Position numbers and translations under genes: made by a program. Shown piece after piece: positions 28,141-40,845 of a stretch of DNA of 64,000 nucleotides; positions within the stretch are counted from its first letter, which is position 1, and each line of letters opens with the position of its first letter. Below the pieces are notes generated by a model, which saw nothing but the letters and a program-made list of their open reading frames with translations, was not told the DNA's origin and did no database searches. Source of the stretch: Hofstenia miamia (Eukaryota > Xenacoelomorpha > Acoela); assembly GCA_004352715.1 (NCBI GenBank), contig SCFE01000057.1, positions 783,999-847,998 of the forward strand, written 5' to 3'.

Positions 28141-31100
28141 TGGAAAATTATAAAAAGCTCTAATCATAAAATTTTGCAATTTGACATTGTGAACATTATG
28201 ATTTTGTACTATATATATTCTTACTATTCTATGAGAATTTTATAAATCGAGGCAAGACTTAGTAATTCAGTCAATATGAGCTTAAAACACTCTTACATGA
28301 TTCTTAAATTTCTGCTGGTTAAATAGTATTCATAAGAGCGAAACGGAGGTATCATTATTTTAAAGGTAAAAAATTTCATACACAAAAAACTTAAGAGGCA
28401 GGAATTATGAGAAACTAAATTTTTTTGACCAATATAAACAAATACTCTATCATATTTTCAGACCAAATGACAAAAACACACAAAATCGAAAATGTACCAG
28501 CATCTCACTATATTGGATTATCAGACGTCTCTGAAATGATGTTTTATGCCTGAGGTTGATTCTTACAAAAAGTATTGGTATAAATACGAAAGAGTGTAAA
28601 GGGCATTTTGTTAAGGTGCGTGAAAGGGAGTTGTTAAATACTGAAAATAGTAGGCATTGCAAGATGCAACAGTTCCTATCTTGACGTTTCATGCGGAAGT
28701 AAATTAATGAATCTGACAGACACGACCAAAGGAAGGCAACGTTTATAATAAGTTATGAGTCAGCAATATTAAAATCTGTCAGAAATAAGTTGGAAAATCA
28801 TATTAAAAATCAATAACACTAAATTTCTATTGTCAGCATCAAATTAACCATGTACCCATTTCAATAAGAAAAATTAAAATTTACAATTTATAATGATAAC
28901 CATAAAATAAAAAACTCTTTATTAAATAAAAAGTTAATTAGTTTATTATAGAAATCAATGTGTGCACAGACAATTCTTAATTTGAATCAAGATCCATATA
29001 ATTTGGGATTGAATAACAAGCCTGATAGCGAAAACGGTATTACACTATCACAATACAATACTTACAAAAAACTCATAGTCATTCAATAGTAAGAAAACGG
29101 AGAAGTATTTGAAGGCAGGCCCAAAGAACCATATTCGTTTAATAACTTGGGAAAAGAATGAAATTTTAATCTAGCTCTGAGGTCATAATGGCGTAAGTTA
29201 TCTAGTGATCTCCGTCCATTCCTAGGTTCTAAATCACTGTAGGACTTTCCTCATTCAACTATAAGATATATTATATTCTATTGGGACAACTAGCGTTAGA
29301 GTAGGTGTTTCTGCAACTTATGCTGAGTTTTGTAGGGAACCGAATAACTGTCAAGGATCCCTACTTTTTTTCACATAAAACAGTATAATACAAATCACAA
29401 AGGGAAATTCGGGGCGGAAAAGATGCCTTATTATATCTATGTGAAAACTACCTATTTTGCAAGAAATTACAATGAAAAGAGATTCTTCAAGCTTTTCTAG
29501 CCAATTGTTGTAACTGATATTTTGTAAACTGCTAAACTAACGTAATATAGCGAGTTTGTTAAGTATCAACACTGCATGGTTGACTAATAATAATTTCTGC
29601 ACATTTGTCATATCATGTCTAATTTCGATGACCAAAGCGTAGACGCCTGTTTGGTTTTAATTAATGAGCACGTCCCATTTTGAAAACATTCTCTTTCATT
29701 TTAACCAACCAAAATAATAGCACAATTTTACCTACTAAACTGTGTAGCGTTGAAATGCTGGAAATACAATTCCTTGCAGATTGAGACTGAAGACCCAAAC
29801 CATTAAATTCTAACCCAAACTAACTTACATTTATGATATGTAAGTGACTACCGATAAAGAAGAACGAATTTTCATCAAAACTAACAACCTTCAGAGACTG
29901 AAAATTTTTGTTCATAAAAGAGTAAAATAAATTGTTTTACATAATGTGTTAATTTTGTATTTTTTAAGTTAAATAATGTATATTATCTTAACATCCAGTT
30001 ATTTGTTCCTTTCTCTGAATCAGGACTTATTAAAATGTTTTAATTAGAGCCGGTCTGAAGATATTTCTCTTCTTATGCGATATAAACAATTTCTAGTAAA
30101 TCCGGTTTTAAATGAGCTGAATGCCTCTAAAGTAATATAAAAGTAGTTAGGAGTGGCAAAAAGAGAACATTAAGAGCATCTATAGTCTCCTCTACAACTA
30201 TATTGGTGAAAAACACGCACACTCATGAAGAGCTGTTTATTGAAGGAGAATTGAAATCTAAGGATTATATATATAAAGAAATAAATATGCAGAGAGTGGA
30301 CACCAAGAGGAAGATTTATAACTTTAACTGCTTTAAAAATATTGTCACCCTCATGATATCACCCTCGTAATCACTATAATCATATTTAAATCATAAATCA
30401 ATCTCATAATCTCTCTTCAGTATATTACTCATTTTACTTAAAATAATACAAATCTCATGCAGATGCATATTAAGTCTCGCAAAAACTTTGTTCAATCTTC
30501 AATTGAAGAAACAAATCATATTTAACTTAATTTTCACATGTATAGAACCAATGTTTAAAACATAGGTTCGTTTTAAACGTTGTTTTTAAGTATTTTTTAT
30601 TTCAAATGTCAATAATAATTTTATGGAAAATCTAGAAGGAAAAAATAACAAAAATGCGTTTTGTTTACTAGTATATATTTGCAGAAAAAAGTATTAACTT
30701 AAAGTGATTCTGCCTAAGAGCAACAAACATTGTTTAAATGTTTAAAATGTCTTTTTTCGAATAGCTGAATTGAAAGGTGGTTTCAATCGGACAAAGAAGT
30801 TAGAAAATATATTTATAAAATATTCTTCATCACTTAAAATAAGTTCAACTATTCATTACTTAATTCATTTTAATAGGACAACGTACAATGCTTTTCCACA
30901 AGTAGAAATCAAATTAAATTCTTGCTAGGGTTGAAAATCAATGAAATTAACCGAAATCTGTATGCGTTTACATACTAAATCCGAGATATTAATCCAGTGT
31001 TATTGATCATTGACTGATTTTGCAGTTCTTGCAAAATGTAGGTGATATAATTTCATGGGTAGGAGTACTGAAAGTAATGATAAATTAATTACTTCTTAGA

Positions 31101-33150
31101 GTATGGGAATGCAATTAGAACTAATAAATAAATAACTTATCAACCACGACTGGGTAAACAAAGTCCTATAACCAAATATTAACAAATAAAGACAAATGGT
31201 CAATAAACAAAGAACAAGAGGCATTTGTTTGCACACCGCAAACCAGCGGAAACAGCCGTCAGACCATTCTTCAAGGCGTTTCTTGAATGGATTTCACTAT
31301 TATCTCTTCAATCACGTTTCCCAGCATGTTAAAATAATTTACACGTGAAGTTCATTAATTTAGTTTTACCTCAATACACCACAATTTGTTTAAACAAATG
31401 TCTGCTTAAATAAAAATATTCCCGTTTCATAGAGAATAAGTCGAATTTATTTAAGTTTGTTAAAAAACACCCAAAATTCTAATATAATTACAATGATTAT
31501 TACCATGCTGAGTAATTAAATAATTATGATATATTGAGCTTTTTATGATAATAACCGAAGCTTAATATTCTGAAATTGTAAGCATTTCCTAAGAAACAAG
31601 CGAAAACTGGATTGTCTGAACCTAATCCACTGATAATATTAGAAAACATTTTACTGGTAATTAATCGTTATTTGGACTTCACGTAATGCAGCAATTGAAC
31701 GTGCTCAACGCATGCCTGTACGTAAGACACTTGTCTACAAAAGAATGTCTTCTTATAGTTCACTCGACTAGATTTTCTAGTAAAAACTTAATCTCAAACT
31801 TATAAAAAACAAATTAATACTTATTTAGGAATTTAAAATTTTTCTAAGAATCACTAAAGCCTCAAACCTTGATTTTGCAAAAAAAATGTCCGTCTGTAAA
31901 ATACACAGAAAATTCTGGTTTGGACGACAATTTGGTGCAAAATAAAAAGTTGCCAAGTCAACACCATTTTTTTCATGAAGTACTGTTCTACAATTATAGT
32001 TCCACCTAATATAACAATATAAAATTAGTGCTTGGGAAAAATCGAATTGTGCAGTACTGAATTCCATATAAATATAAGAACATATCATACACTCTGATTT
32101 TCGAATCGAATAATCGCACACTTACAAAAATATGTTTGTCTTCTTATTAAAATGAAATCTTTAGGGATCACTAATGAAAATAATGATAAAATAAAAAATT
32201 TAAAAATTTGACGCTAGATGGCGTTACATACTAAAATTTACAAGACTGCACATAAAACAATTATTACGAACTGGAAACAAATAAATTCAAAAGTAATGAA
32301 TATCTAAGCAGCATCTTAAATAAACTGCAAATTTACGCTAAACAAAAATCCTTAATAGAATTATTTCATAACAAAGTGTGAAGGTGCAATTGAATTTTCA
32401 GAAACTAGTATGAATAAACAAACACTCTATTCTTGTTTTGATAAATTTAATAATTAAATGAATAAAATTTCCATTTAGTAGAAATAAAGTTTTTTTTAAA
32501 GTAATAGATAAGTGTACAGCTGAAAAAATTAAAAAATCTATACATATAGAAAGTGGAGTTGTGTTTGTGGGTGTGCGTGTGTTTATGCTACCTAAGACCT
32601 CGGGAACTACACCAGAGATATTAAGACCTCTTTGACATTGGGTATGGGCTGATGTTTTTTCTAAAAAACACTTGAAAGGTAGAAAATATCAATGCTATCG
32701 GCAACGTCGAAAAGCGCCCGCTAGCTTAAAAAGTTTGGAATGACATTTTTTGGAAAATAATTTTAGCGTCATGAATTGCCCGAGGATTTCGCAATAGATA
32801 CATCGGTGCTTCTAAAAGCAATTTTTTCCTGATCACAAAGCAGCAAATATTTAATTTTTACCATTTCAAAGCACCAATGTTTTGAGAAATGTGTGCAATA
32901 ATATTTTTGGAATAATTCAGTAGTTTTTATTCAAATGAACACAAGTATGCAAAATTTATTAAAATGTTTTATTAATACAGCTAAAAATCGTCAATCTAGG
33001 ATATTTATACACATAAATAACATCAATCCACACAATTTTAAAATAATTTTAAGAACAAATAAATCAAAAATATATGAAGCCTTACTGATCAATTAAATAT
33101 TGTACTATATTGTAAAATCTACACCAAATCCCCACAATATATATCCCCAC

Positions 33151-33167
33151 ATATATATATATATATT
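33151..33167. repeat. Short (TA)n tract
   Basis: A 17-base AT alternation, preceded by two ATATCCCCAC-like units. Confidence 0.75.
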
Positions 33168-33289
33168 GGGCATAGTGGAAAGAAGTTTTTTCGTGATGTG
33201 TGGCAAGGTTCTTCTTTTTGCTAAAATAAAATCATATAGTGGTTGACTGCCAATAGATTTTCACGAAAGATTTACACATAATTCTGAAT

Positions 33290-33870
33290 GCATTATTCCA
33301 TCAACTTTAATGATCTTGCACATTCCATTTACTGAAAATACCCCTGTGCCATTAACTACTTACTGCCACTTTTAAAGGATGTAGTTCCGTATTTGCGGCA
33401 AACTCTCCTTGATATTTCTGTTCGCCTTCTAATGTACTCCAGGCGCCTAAAGTATAGATCGATTTTGTTCTCATCCGAAGATATGGCCCTAATCCAATAC
33501 TGAGTAGAATACGTTTTTGCTTAATGAACCCATCTGAACCGATTTTTCTCTTGTGTTTCGAAATATATGGTTTTTTGATGGCAATTCTACAAATTTTTCC
33601 AATAGGTTGATATCACACTAGAATTCTTTTAACAATGAATTTGCAAAGGTGATTAAATGCAGACCACTCTCTCTTTACTTGCTTGCAAATTTTTCAGGGA
33701 TCCCTCTTCAATGAATAAAATAGTGCCTTATCATCTCCATGAGTAGATTTGCGAGTATATCTTGTTTTCTTTAACACCAATATGGTTCAATCTCTCATAC
33801 ATTTTGTCAGAAGGCATCCAACAGGACTTCTTGTAATATTGGTGAACTGACTAATGGAGGTTAAGCCTAA
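33290..33870 (-). pseudogene. Degenerate Tc1-like transposase
   Basis: The minus-strand translation, broken by stops and frameshifts, shows stretches in Tc1-transposase order. Around 33870-33600 is a helix-turn-helix-like region with short recognizable pieces such as RDPxKICKQVKREW and VKRILV, then AIKKPYISKHKRK. Around 33485-33460 is SSDENK, which corresponds to the family's F-S-D-E-S/K segment carrying the first catalytic Asp. It is followed by YIRRRTE and a region like 'VKHGGGSVMVWG' reduced to TTSFKSG. No catalytic second Asp or Glu segment is convincingly intact. The copy cannot encode an active enzyme. Its plus strand is T-rich, unlike the surrounding intron, which fits an insertion. 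Ends are approximate. Family assignment rests on pattern recognition only. Confidence 0.55.
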
Positions 33871-34025
33871 GTATTTCTCAAAATAATTAATTTTCTAATC
33901 GATCCAGGAAGGTATCATAGCATTATCTTAAAGGTAAATAAAGTTAAGTCTTTGGCAATGGGTACATAGTAAAATTGATTTTAATAACTATTCAAACATT
34001 TAAGTAAACTTTATTTCAGAGTGCC

Positions 34026-34044
34026 GTCTCAATACTTTTGTCCA
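34026..34044 (+). repeat. Tc1-type terminal-repeat-like sequence, copy 1
   Basis: The sequence gtctcaatacttttgtcca resembles tips of Tc1-like elements. A copy with one mismatch lies at 34220-34238 in the same orientation. It is probably an end of the relic at 33290-33870 or of a nested element. No inverted partner was found on the left side. Confidence 0.4.
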
Positions 34045-34219
34045 ACTCTGAGAAAGTTCTGGTTATATAAGATCCCAATAAGAAACATAAAGTCACAATT
34101 ATATAGTATTCAAATTGATTTCTGCAAGTGCCAGGGAATGCATTTTTATTATCTAACCTTATTAACTGATTATTGTACACAACTAAATCACAACTATTTT
34201 AATCATTAAATTGGTAACT

Positions 34220-34238
34220 GTCTCAATACTTTTATCCA
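34220..34238 (+). repeat. Tc1-type terminal-repeat-like sequence, copy 2
   Basis: The sequence gtctcaatacttttatcca matches 34026-34044 at 18 of 19 bases. The two copies are 194 bp apart in direct orientation. Confidence 0.4.
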
Positions 34239-34319
34239 GATCTGTAGATATTATAATTTGCCCATTACATAAATTTCTAGTTTCTCTTACAGCATCACTT
34301 AATTTTATAATGTTATTAA

Positions 34320-34553
34320 GCCCTTCCCTACCAGGGAATACAATAAACACAAAGCCAAAAAGCAATTTCACGTGGTCAGCAGTCTTTATAAAATAGTGCC
34401 AGACCTTTCTCAACAACCGCAGATAATTTATTCGAAGTATCGCAAACAACCGGGCTCTTGATAATTTTTTTTATGCAACGAAGTATATATACCTCCTCAG
34501 TCGTTGAGTGACAAAATATAGGACGTATATATACGTCCTTGGTAGGGAAGGGG
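34320..34553. mobile_element. piggyBac-type MITE (234 bp) with TTAA target duplication
   Basis: The element is flanked by TTAA on both sides (34316-34319 and 34554-34557), the target duplication typical of piggyBac transposons. The left end reads gCCCTTCCCTACCAgGGA. The right end, read on the minus strand, is cCCCTTCCCTACCAaGGA. The inverted repeats are thus about 17 bp with one internal and one outermost mismatch. There is no transposase ORF, so it is a non-autonomous element that would need a transposase in trans. A perfect 18-bp palindrome at 34521-34538 sits just inside the right end. Two small ORFs that overlap the element (34183-34449 and 34211-34396) have no separate support. Confidence 0.75.
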
Positions 34554-34782
34554 TTAAAGAATTTTCCACAAAGGAAAATCGTAGTAAATGATTAAAACTA
34601 AGCAATTGTTACGAAAAAAAACCCAATATATTACATCTATCTATGTTTGTAAAGAAAACGTGGAAACATTTTAATAGAATATCAACCACTTATGTGCATC
34701 CAAGGTAAGATTATAGCCTACAGAGAAAATGAAACTAGGGATTCAAATAGGATAGTGAATACTCTGAAACTCACATTTCTGC

Positions 34783-35151
34783 TTGTTTAGTTTGATACAC
34801 AATATTGAAAGACTAATTGACCCAGATCTTGTCTATTTCAAATTACATGTGCAAACGAAATTCCTACTCAATTTCCAAATTCATAACCTACAAATAAAGA
34901 TTTATACAGCATTTTACAGTCAGGACCTACCTGTTATTACAACCGTCTATTCAAACAGTGAGCAAGTGTGCGAATGTATCAAAACGAAATCTAATATAGT
35001 TTGTCTTTCAGGAAGAATTAAAACAATAAACATACAAGGTAGCAGCAAGTCGATAAAATTACGTGGCGTGAATCAAGGCGCTAAATTCAAACAAGCCATA
35101 GAGAAAAGTGTGTGGCATTTGAGGGGAATTTCAAAGCAAGAACTACAATAA
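34783..35151 (+). other. Unrecognized 122-codon ORF
   Basis: This is one of the longest gap-free ORFs outside the cadherin exons. The first codon is TTG, so the true start is unclear. It contains VITTVYSNSEQVCEC and later a basic stretch near GSSKSIKLRG. No signal peptide, membrane segment or known domain is evident. It lies in a cadherin intron on the opposite strand, 230 bp from the piggyBac-type MITE. It may be chance, or a relic of a mobile element. Confidence 0.15.
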
Positions 35152-36030
35152 AGTGTAAAATAAATAAAAACAGACCACATAGATATAACTAATAATGGTT
35201 ACTAAAATTCAATCACATTGCGAAATGAATAAGGGCAATGGCCAAAAATTTGGTTCATGAATTCAGTGTAACATGCGTATAGCATCTAATACAAGGCAAT
35301 AGACAAATTTTTCCAGCGAGAATATAAATCCAACATGAATTTAAAGTTTAACCTTGCCATTACGAGGGCGTGCGATAGTGGAACACTTTTCGGTAAGACA
35401 TATCTCAAATTCAAATAACGGGTTCGGCCAACTTTTACTGGTTGATCCTTCTGTTCAATTGTCCCACACAAAAAGCTGATTTCTGAAATCAATATTAATT
35501 TTTGCCGTACAACCTGGGGTGCTTGATAAATGGTGGGCATAATCGAATTTGATTGAACAATTCCGTAATTCTACACCATCGTATTTCTCAGAATATCTGA
35601 ATTTTGCACCGAATTCATTTTAACCCTTAAGGTTTACGACAGAACACTATTCGAGCTACCACTATAGGACAGAAGGTATTTCTTACAATATTTCAGACAA
35701 ATGTATCTGACAACAAACGAGTCTAGCAGTTGTCAGCTAATGGGTAACTAAAAAATATTAATTAAGAATAACCATATGGTAAATAATTAATTTTACCCAC
35801 TCAATTGATGATATACTTCTTTCACGTTTAAAGACTATAGGTAATTTCAAAACATCAAAAAGATGTGAGCTAAAAAATTTACAGGGTTTTACAACTATAA
35901 AGCTACTTTAAAATTTAGGAGTTGATGTAAATCGTTGAGCTTAATACAAATAATAAAGGTAAATGTTGATGATTTGAAAAATTATGCAAAAATGGTCGAC
36001 CGCTGTGGCAATAGATAAATATACTAATAT

Positions 36031-36055
36031 ATCAATCAATCAATCAGTCAATCAC
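36031..36055. repeat. (ATCA)n microsatellite
   Basis: About six ATCA units, one of them changed to GTCA. Confidence 0.85.
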
Positions 36056-37588
36056 TCCAAATAGTTATCTTTCGCTTATATATCTCATCCACAATTGACA
36101 TTCACTAAGACTATTATTATGTAATGGAAGAATGACAGGTAGGTGATAAACCTTGCATGACAGCAAAATTCACAATAATAAAAATTGGGGTTGAGTCGTG
36201 GCACTACTTTACGTTCATTTAAGCTTAATATTTCCTTTCAGAATCATTGTCGATTGTTGGCAATGAAGGATGCATATTGAGTTTAGTTGATCTATGTCCT
36301 ATCACATGTATAAACCAAATTTCAGCAATTGGAGATAATTTTGTCAACAAGTAATGCTAAGCAAAAGCTTAGAACCTGGTATTTACGAGTTTTTCTAGCG
36401 CATTTAATAAAGTGAAGCTAAGCACATGCGTTTGTTTCAAAATGAATATAAGCAGACTATTTTATAGTGTTAAACTTTTTTTATAAAAACATATTAGCTG
36501 ATGATATATTAGCTCTATCTACTTTTCCAGCAACCGCAACTGTCTGGAACGGAGACAAGAATATAACATCCTGAACAAACTAAGTTATCTAAAGAGAATC
36601 GATTGACGGGTGAGAAAATAAACAGCTATTTGTAAACATATTGGATTTTGAAAAAAGTGGATGCGTAAACAATTTGAGGTAACAGTGAGTTTGACATCTG
36701 TTGACGACGACAGCAAACCTTGTCCATCAATTAACCAGTAAACCATTAAGAACTATTGCATTAACTCTTATTGTTGGGAGATAAATTGATTATGTATAGA
36801 CCAGCACTTCGAAAAAACCAGACAGCAACAAAAAGTATAATCCAACTCGTGAAAATATGTAAAAGATTTTACTGGGTTACAATATTTGCAATTGAAAACG
36901 TTACCCGAATTAATTTTTAGAAAAACGCATTTATAAATGAGACAGAAAATTTAATACACTACTCCTGCTAGTAGCCGCAATTTCAAATCCAAAATCCCAT
37001 CAAATCACTGCATCTCACATATTGAGTTCATAAAAACTGTTACATCCATCTTGATTTGTTTGGAATGTACCTGATGACAGATATATTCTCTCTCTGAAAA
37101 GGTATTGATTGATTCATGCATTTTGATTTAAATTGACATATTCTCGAGATATAAAATTTAATAAATAGACCCAACAAATAAAAATTACGCATACCGGAAA
37201 ACCTATTTTGAAAAACTAATAGTATATTTCACTAAACTTAATTCTGTTTACAGGCTAATTTATATGGTACAAATTGTAATAGATTTCTAATGCTATACAA
37301 AAGCTCTTTTAAGTTTTATTGATTCAAAACAATGTTTACACAAAATTCAGCGCAATTTAGAAAATTAGGTTTAGTTTATAATCATTAGTATGATATCATG
37401 TTTACAGAAAAAAATATACCCGTCTGCCAATTTTCAATAATAATGAAGCGAATCAAAAAAATCAGAAGTAACATGGAATGCAAATATCTGATACAGCTCG
37501 TGGGACTACATTAGGAAGAGGTTTAGTGTTATGCAAAACAGAATTGTCGTATCGGTAAAAAATAATGTTACGAAAAATAAAGAAATAC

Positions 37589-37733
37589 CTGTGAATTCGT
37601 AACTACTTCGGCTTTCTCTATCCAAAAGAGCATTAGTGGAAATTACACCGGTCTTTGAATCGATGACGAATGCATCTATAGCGGTTTCTATCGAATATTC
37701 ACTATCGACTGAATCCATATCTGTAGCTGACAC
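37589..37733 (-). CDS. Cadherin exon 3 of 6 visible (middle of repeat 2)
   Basis: A 145-nt internal exon encoding chain residues 106-153 plus one base. The acceptor is GATTTAG (phase 0) and the donor ACAG/GTATTT (phase 1). It begins VSATDMDS, the A-x-D-x-D calcium-binding segment, then FVIDSKTGVIS and LDRE (142-145), then SSYEFT. Joined to the exon upstream it reads GTTVLK/VSATDMD. Joined downstream it reads YEFT/VTARDHD. Both are textbook cadherin transitions. The DMDSVDSEYSIET segment is a few residues shorter than the usual D-x-D-x-G-x-N-g-x-I-x-Y-x-I, and the expected Gly-x-Asn is absent. The first codon is GTG but is internal coding sequence, not a start. This exon begins at the same repeat position as the exon at 55859-55958. 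Confidence 0.93.
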
Positions 37734-40603
37734 CTAAATCATGAAAGTTTCACTCAATTTTCAAACTAGTCCTTAAATTAACATTAAATAACTTTCAAAA
37801 TTGAATAATATTGTCATTTGAAGAAACTATTTAAATGAACAATTTTGAAAAGCTAATACTAATAAATTGAAAAAATCGTATAGTAGAATCATGTAAAATA
37901 ATCAAATACAACTCAACATTTGATTGAATAGAAACAGAGAAAACATGAATTTTTAAATACAAGACATTACTTTCCTCAATTCAGGTACAGGAGAAAGTTG
38001 TAATATATATATGGAAAAGCTATTTTTACAATTCATTGCTTAATTTAAAAATATAATTTTAAAAACAGCAACTCACTGCGCAAAAATAAATTTAATATCG
38101 CACAATCCCCCGCAAATGTTGTAGAGTGACTCATTATTTAAGGAAGTATTTATAACCCGCCTTCAAACTTAATGGGTCTTATTAATGAAATCTCAACTAA
38201 TACTAATTTTAATAATAGATTATTTTATTAAATATACTCAATTAATAAATTATATGTAAAATACGTAAAGTAGATTTCAAATAAAAAATAAAAATTCGAT
38301 AATTTATGGGTCATTAACTAACCTCGATGTTAGATGAGATCAACTAATACCTTGTTTATTATTTACATTATTTAAAATGTTATTTTGACCAATCCACAAT
38401 GTTTTGGATTGTATTAGACGTAGAAAAAATTTGAATTAAATTGATTAAATGTAATGGGTAAATGGGGTAAGGAATTAGTGAATTCTAGCAAATTATAATT
38501 CGGAAAGAATCATTTTGGAATTAACAAGTCTTTGATTACAAAATATATTTTAAAATTTATAAAGAGTCCTTAAACAAAGCATCATCTGAAAACCTTGCCT
38601 CTATAAGAATTATAAAAGTTTTCAAATATTTGTCTTATAACAAGCGCAGAATAAAAGTCTATAAAAAGTAACCGAGCCTCTTAATTCTGACCAAAGCCTT
38701 TGTAAATTCCACTATGCAACCGATATTTGATTTCAGTAATATGTTAAAATAAAAAACAAGCACACCTAAGAAATCTATGTTGGCTGGTGTAGTAATAATG
38801 CCCATTTTCTCCATTACGAATTATAATTTAAGATTTCAATGCTATAATTACTGTGTATACAAGTATTGACAAGAATTGTGATAGATTGACGTTTATAGAA
38901 CAGGCGCATTATATACTTGAATCCAGGTGCAAATTTGAGAGATTTGTGATTTGTAAATCACGAATTAAATTAATGATAATAGATTATTGAAGTATTCAAT
39001 TATTGTAAGCAACATTGAATAGAAATTTTGTTGCTTAAGAAATTCTAAAAGTTTTGGTTGATGACCAAAGAACTAATGACAAACTATTGTCAAATACAAA
39101 AATCTATTAAAAACTATTTAACAAGTATTATTTTATAGAATTCAGGGAATATGGGCCTAATGGAAGCCTTAGAGCAGCTATTGTTTATTTGACTCGGATT
39201 AAAAGTTATTCAAAGAAAAAGTATCTTAAAACAATACAGTAAAACAAATTAAATATAAGTAGTCGGAAAGACAATAAAAATAAATATTTACTTGAAAATC
39301 AATTTTCCAAAAGTTGGTAACTGCATGACTATAGTACCATTTTAACAAAGTGGGGAATTTTTTGCAAAAATTTACCAACAGAAAGGAAAGCAATTTACAT
39401 AGCAATAGTGGTTATAATTTATGAAAACTAACAGACTGTTAATCACTATAAGTAGTAGAAAATTGAAAAAATGAATTTTAAGTTAAATAGAACTAATTAA
39501 CTTGAAGAAACACTTACAATTAACAAGCATGATTTAATGGGAAGTAAATTAACTTAAAGGTCAAAAGCTAATAGAAATGGTAAATTAAAAAATATGACTG
39601 AGTTTGTTTTTCAATAAAGTAAATTTTGTGCAAGATAATACTAATGTTAACACATTTGAATGATTTCAAAAAAGACAAACTTGAAATAAGTTCATTTGAT
39701 TAACAGGTTCATAATATTGTTGCATTCTAAAATATAGTTTGACAAAATCTACACTGCATTTTCCTGCATTTATTAAGTTCAGGTCTAAATACATCACTTC
39801 ATAATATGATTAAGTACATCATGGCATATTTTTGAAATTTCGGATCCATCATAGAATTTGTCATATTTAGGCACAGATCATATAATTAACAATATGAACA
39901 ATCAGACGATTTAAGTTGAAATATAAAATAAAAGCTCTTACAGTGAAAGTTTTAAAAAGTATTGGGGTTGTACAATGCTTTAGGTGACATCGTACGAAAC
40001 CCAAAAGCGGAAAAACAACTAATAATCTGGTTCTACGAAATTAGATTTGTACAATCTTTGACATTTATAATTTCAGAGATTATTCTTTACATTAGAGTAA
40101 AAAGGAAAAGAACACATCTGACAAATTCACCTCTGTAGCTATTAAAAGTGTCGTCAAGAAATTCACGTGTAGATACAGGAGTAGGTGTGAGGGTTGAAAG
40201 CATTATTGTGTTTTTGACATGCAACGCCACTTAACAATAAAAATTGGAATTAATTTTTAACCGAATTGAGCGCTAGAATGAAATTAGTATATTTAAATTA
40301 GGGCCCTAAGAGTACTCGAAATTCGAGTCGAGTTCTAAAAACTCAAAATTGATTTTACTGTAAATGGGATCTAATTTCTGCGATTGGCCTTTTACTATTT
40401 ATCTCAAATTGTAAACCATCAGGCTTGGTTTCTCTCATTTAGTTTAGAATTGTATTTCTGTCGTACATTAGGTAGAAAAAAAAGCAAACTTGCAGCAATC
40501 TAATTTAAATATTTATTCTCAGAAAATAATTTTCTTTCTATTTATGGGTATCTGCACAGACTGTACATCAATTGTAAAGATGCTGCAATCGATCTCTAAC
40601 TGG

Positions 40604-40845
40604 GGCGTACGCAGGATTTCCTGCCGCGGGACACCTTAATCATGATCAATTGAGTGACCAAAAGTGAGGCGAAGCTCTGGAAAATTTTGAAAAATAGTGA
40701 AAAAATCTACCTTAAAAATTGCCTTTTACTACCTTAGTTTTTATTATTTTATCTTTTTACCAATAAAATCAATTTTGAAAACCTGATCGTGAAGGAGTGG
40801 TGGGGGGTGAGGAAGGCATTCCACGATGTCCCCCTTGCGTACGCC
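40604..40845. mobile_element. Small non-autonomous DNA element with GGCGTACGCA inverted ends (about 242 bp)
   Basis: GGCGTACGCA at 40604-40613 is matched in inverted orientation by TGCGTACGCC at 40836-40845. Both ends pass into GC- or G-rich sequence (cctgccgcggg inside the left end, ggtggggggtgagg and cccccttgc inside the right), unlike the AT-rich centre and surroundings. There is no ORF. I could not settle a target-site duplication, so the superfamily is open and the exact ends are uncertain by a few bases. Confidence 0.5.

Larger units (their letters stand above)
26003..37588 (-). other. Cadherin intron (about 11.6 kb)
   Basis: It contains a TA microsatellite (26567-26611), a TA-flanked 74-N gap (28016-28089), a short TA tract near 33151-33167, a Tc1-like transposase relic (33290-33870), a piggyBac-type MITE (34320-34553), an unrecognized 122-codon ORF (34783-35151, plus strand) and an AATC microsatellite near 36031-36055. 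I see nothing recognizable from 28.2 to 33.1 kb or from 35.2 to 37.5 kb. Confidence 0.8.

Noticed and set aside
34183-34449. 88-codon minus-strand ORF
   Set aside because: Most of it lies inside the piggyBac-type MITE and has no transposase motif; it is a chance frame.
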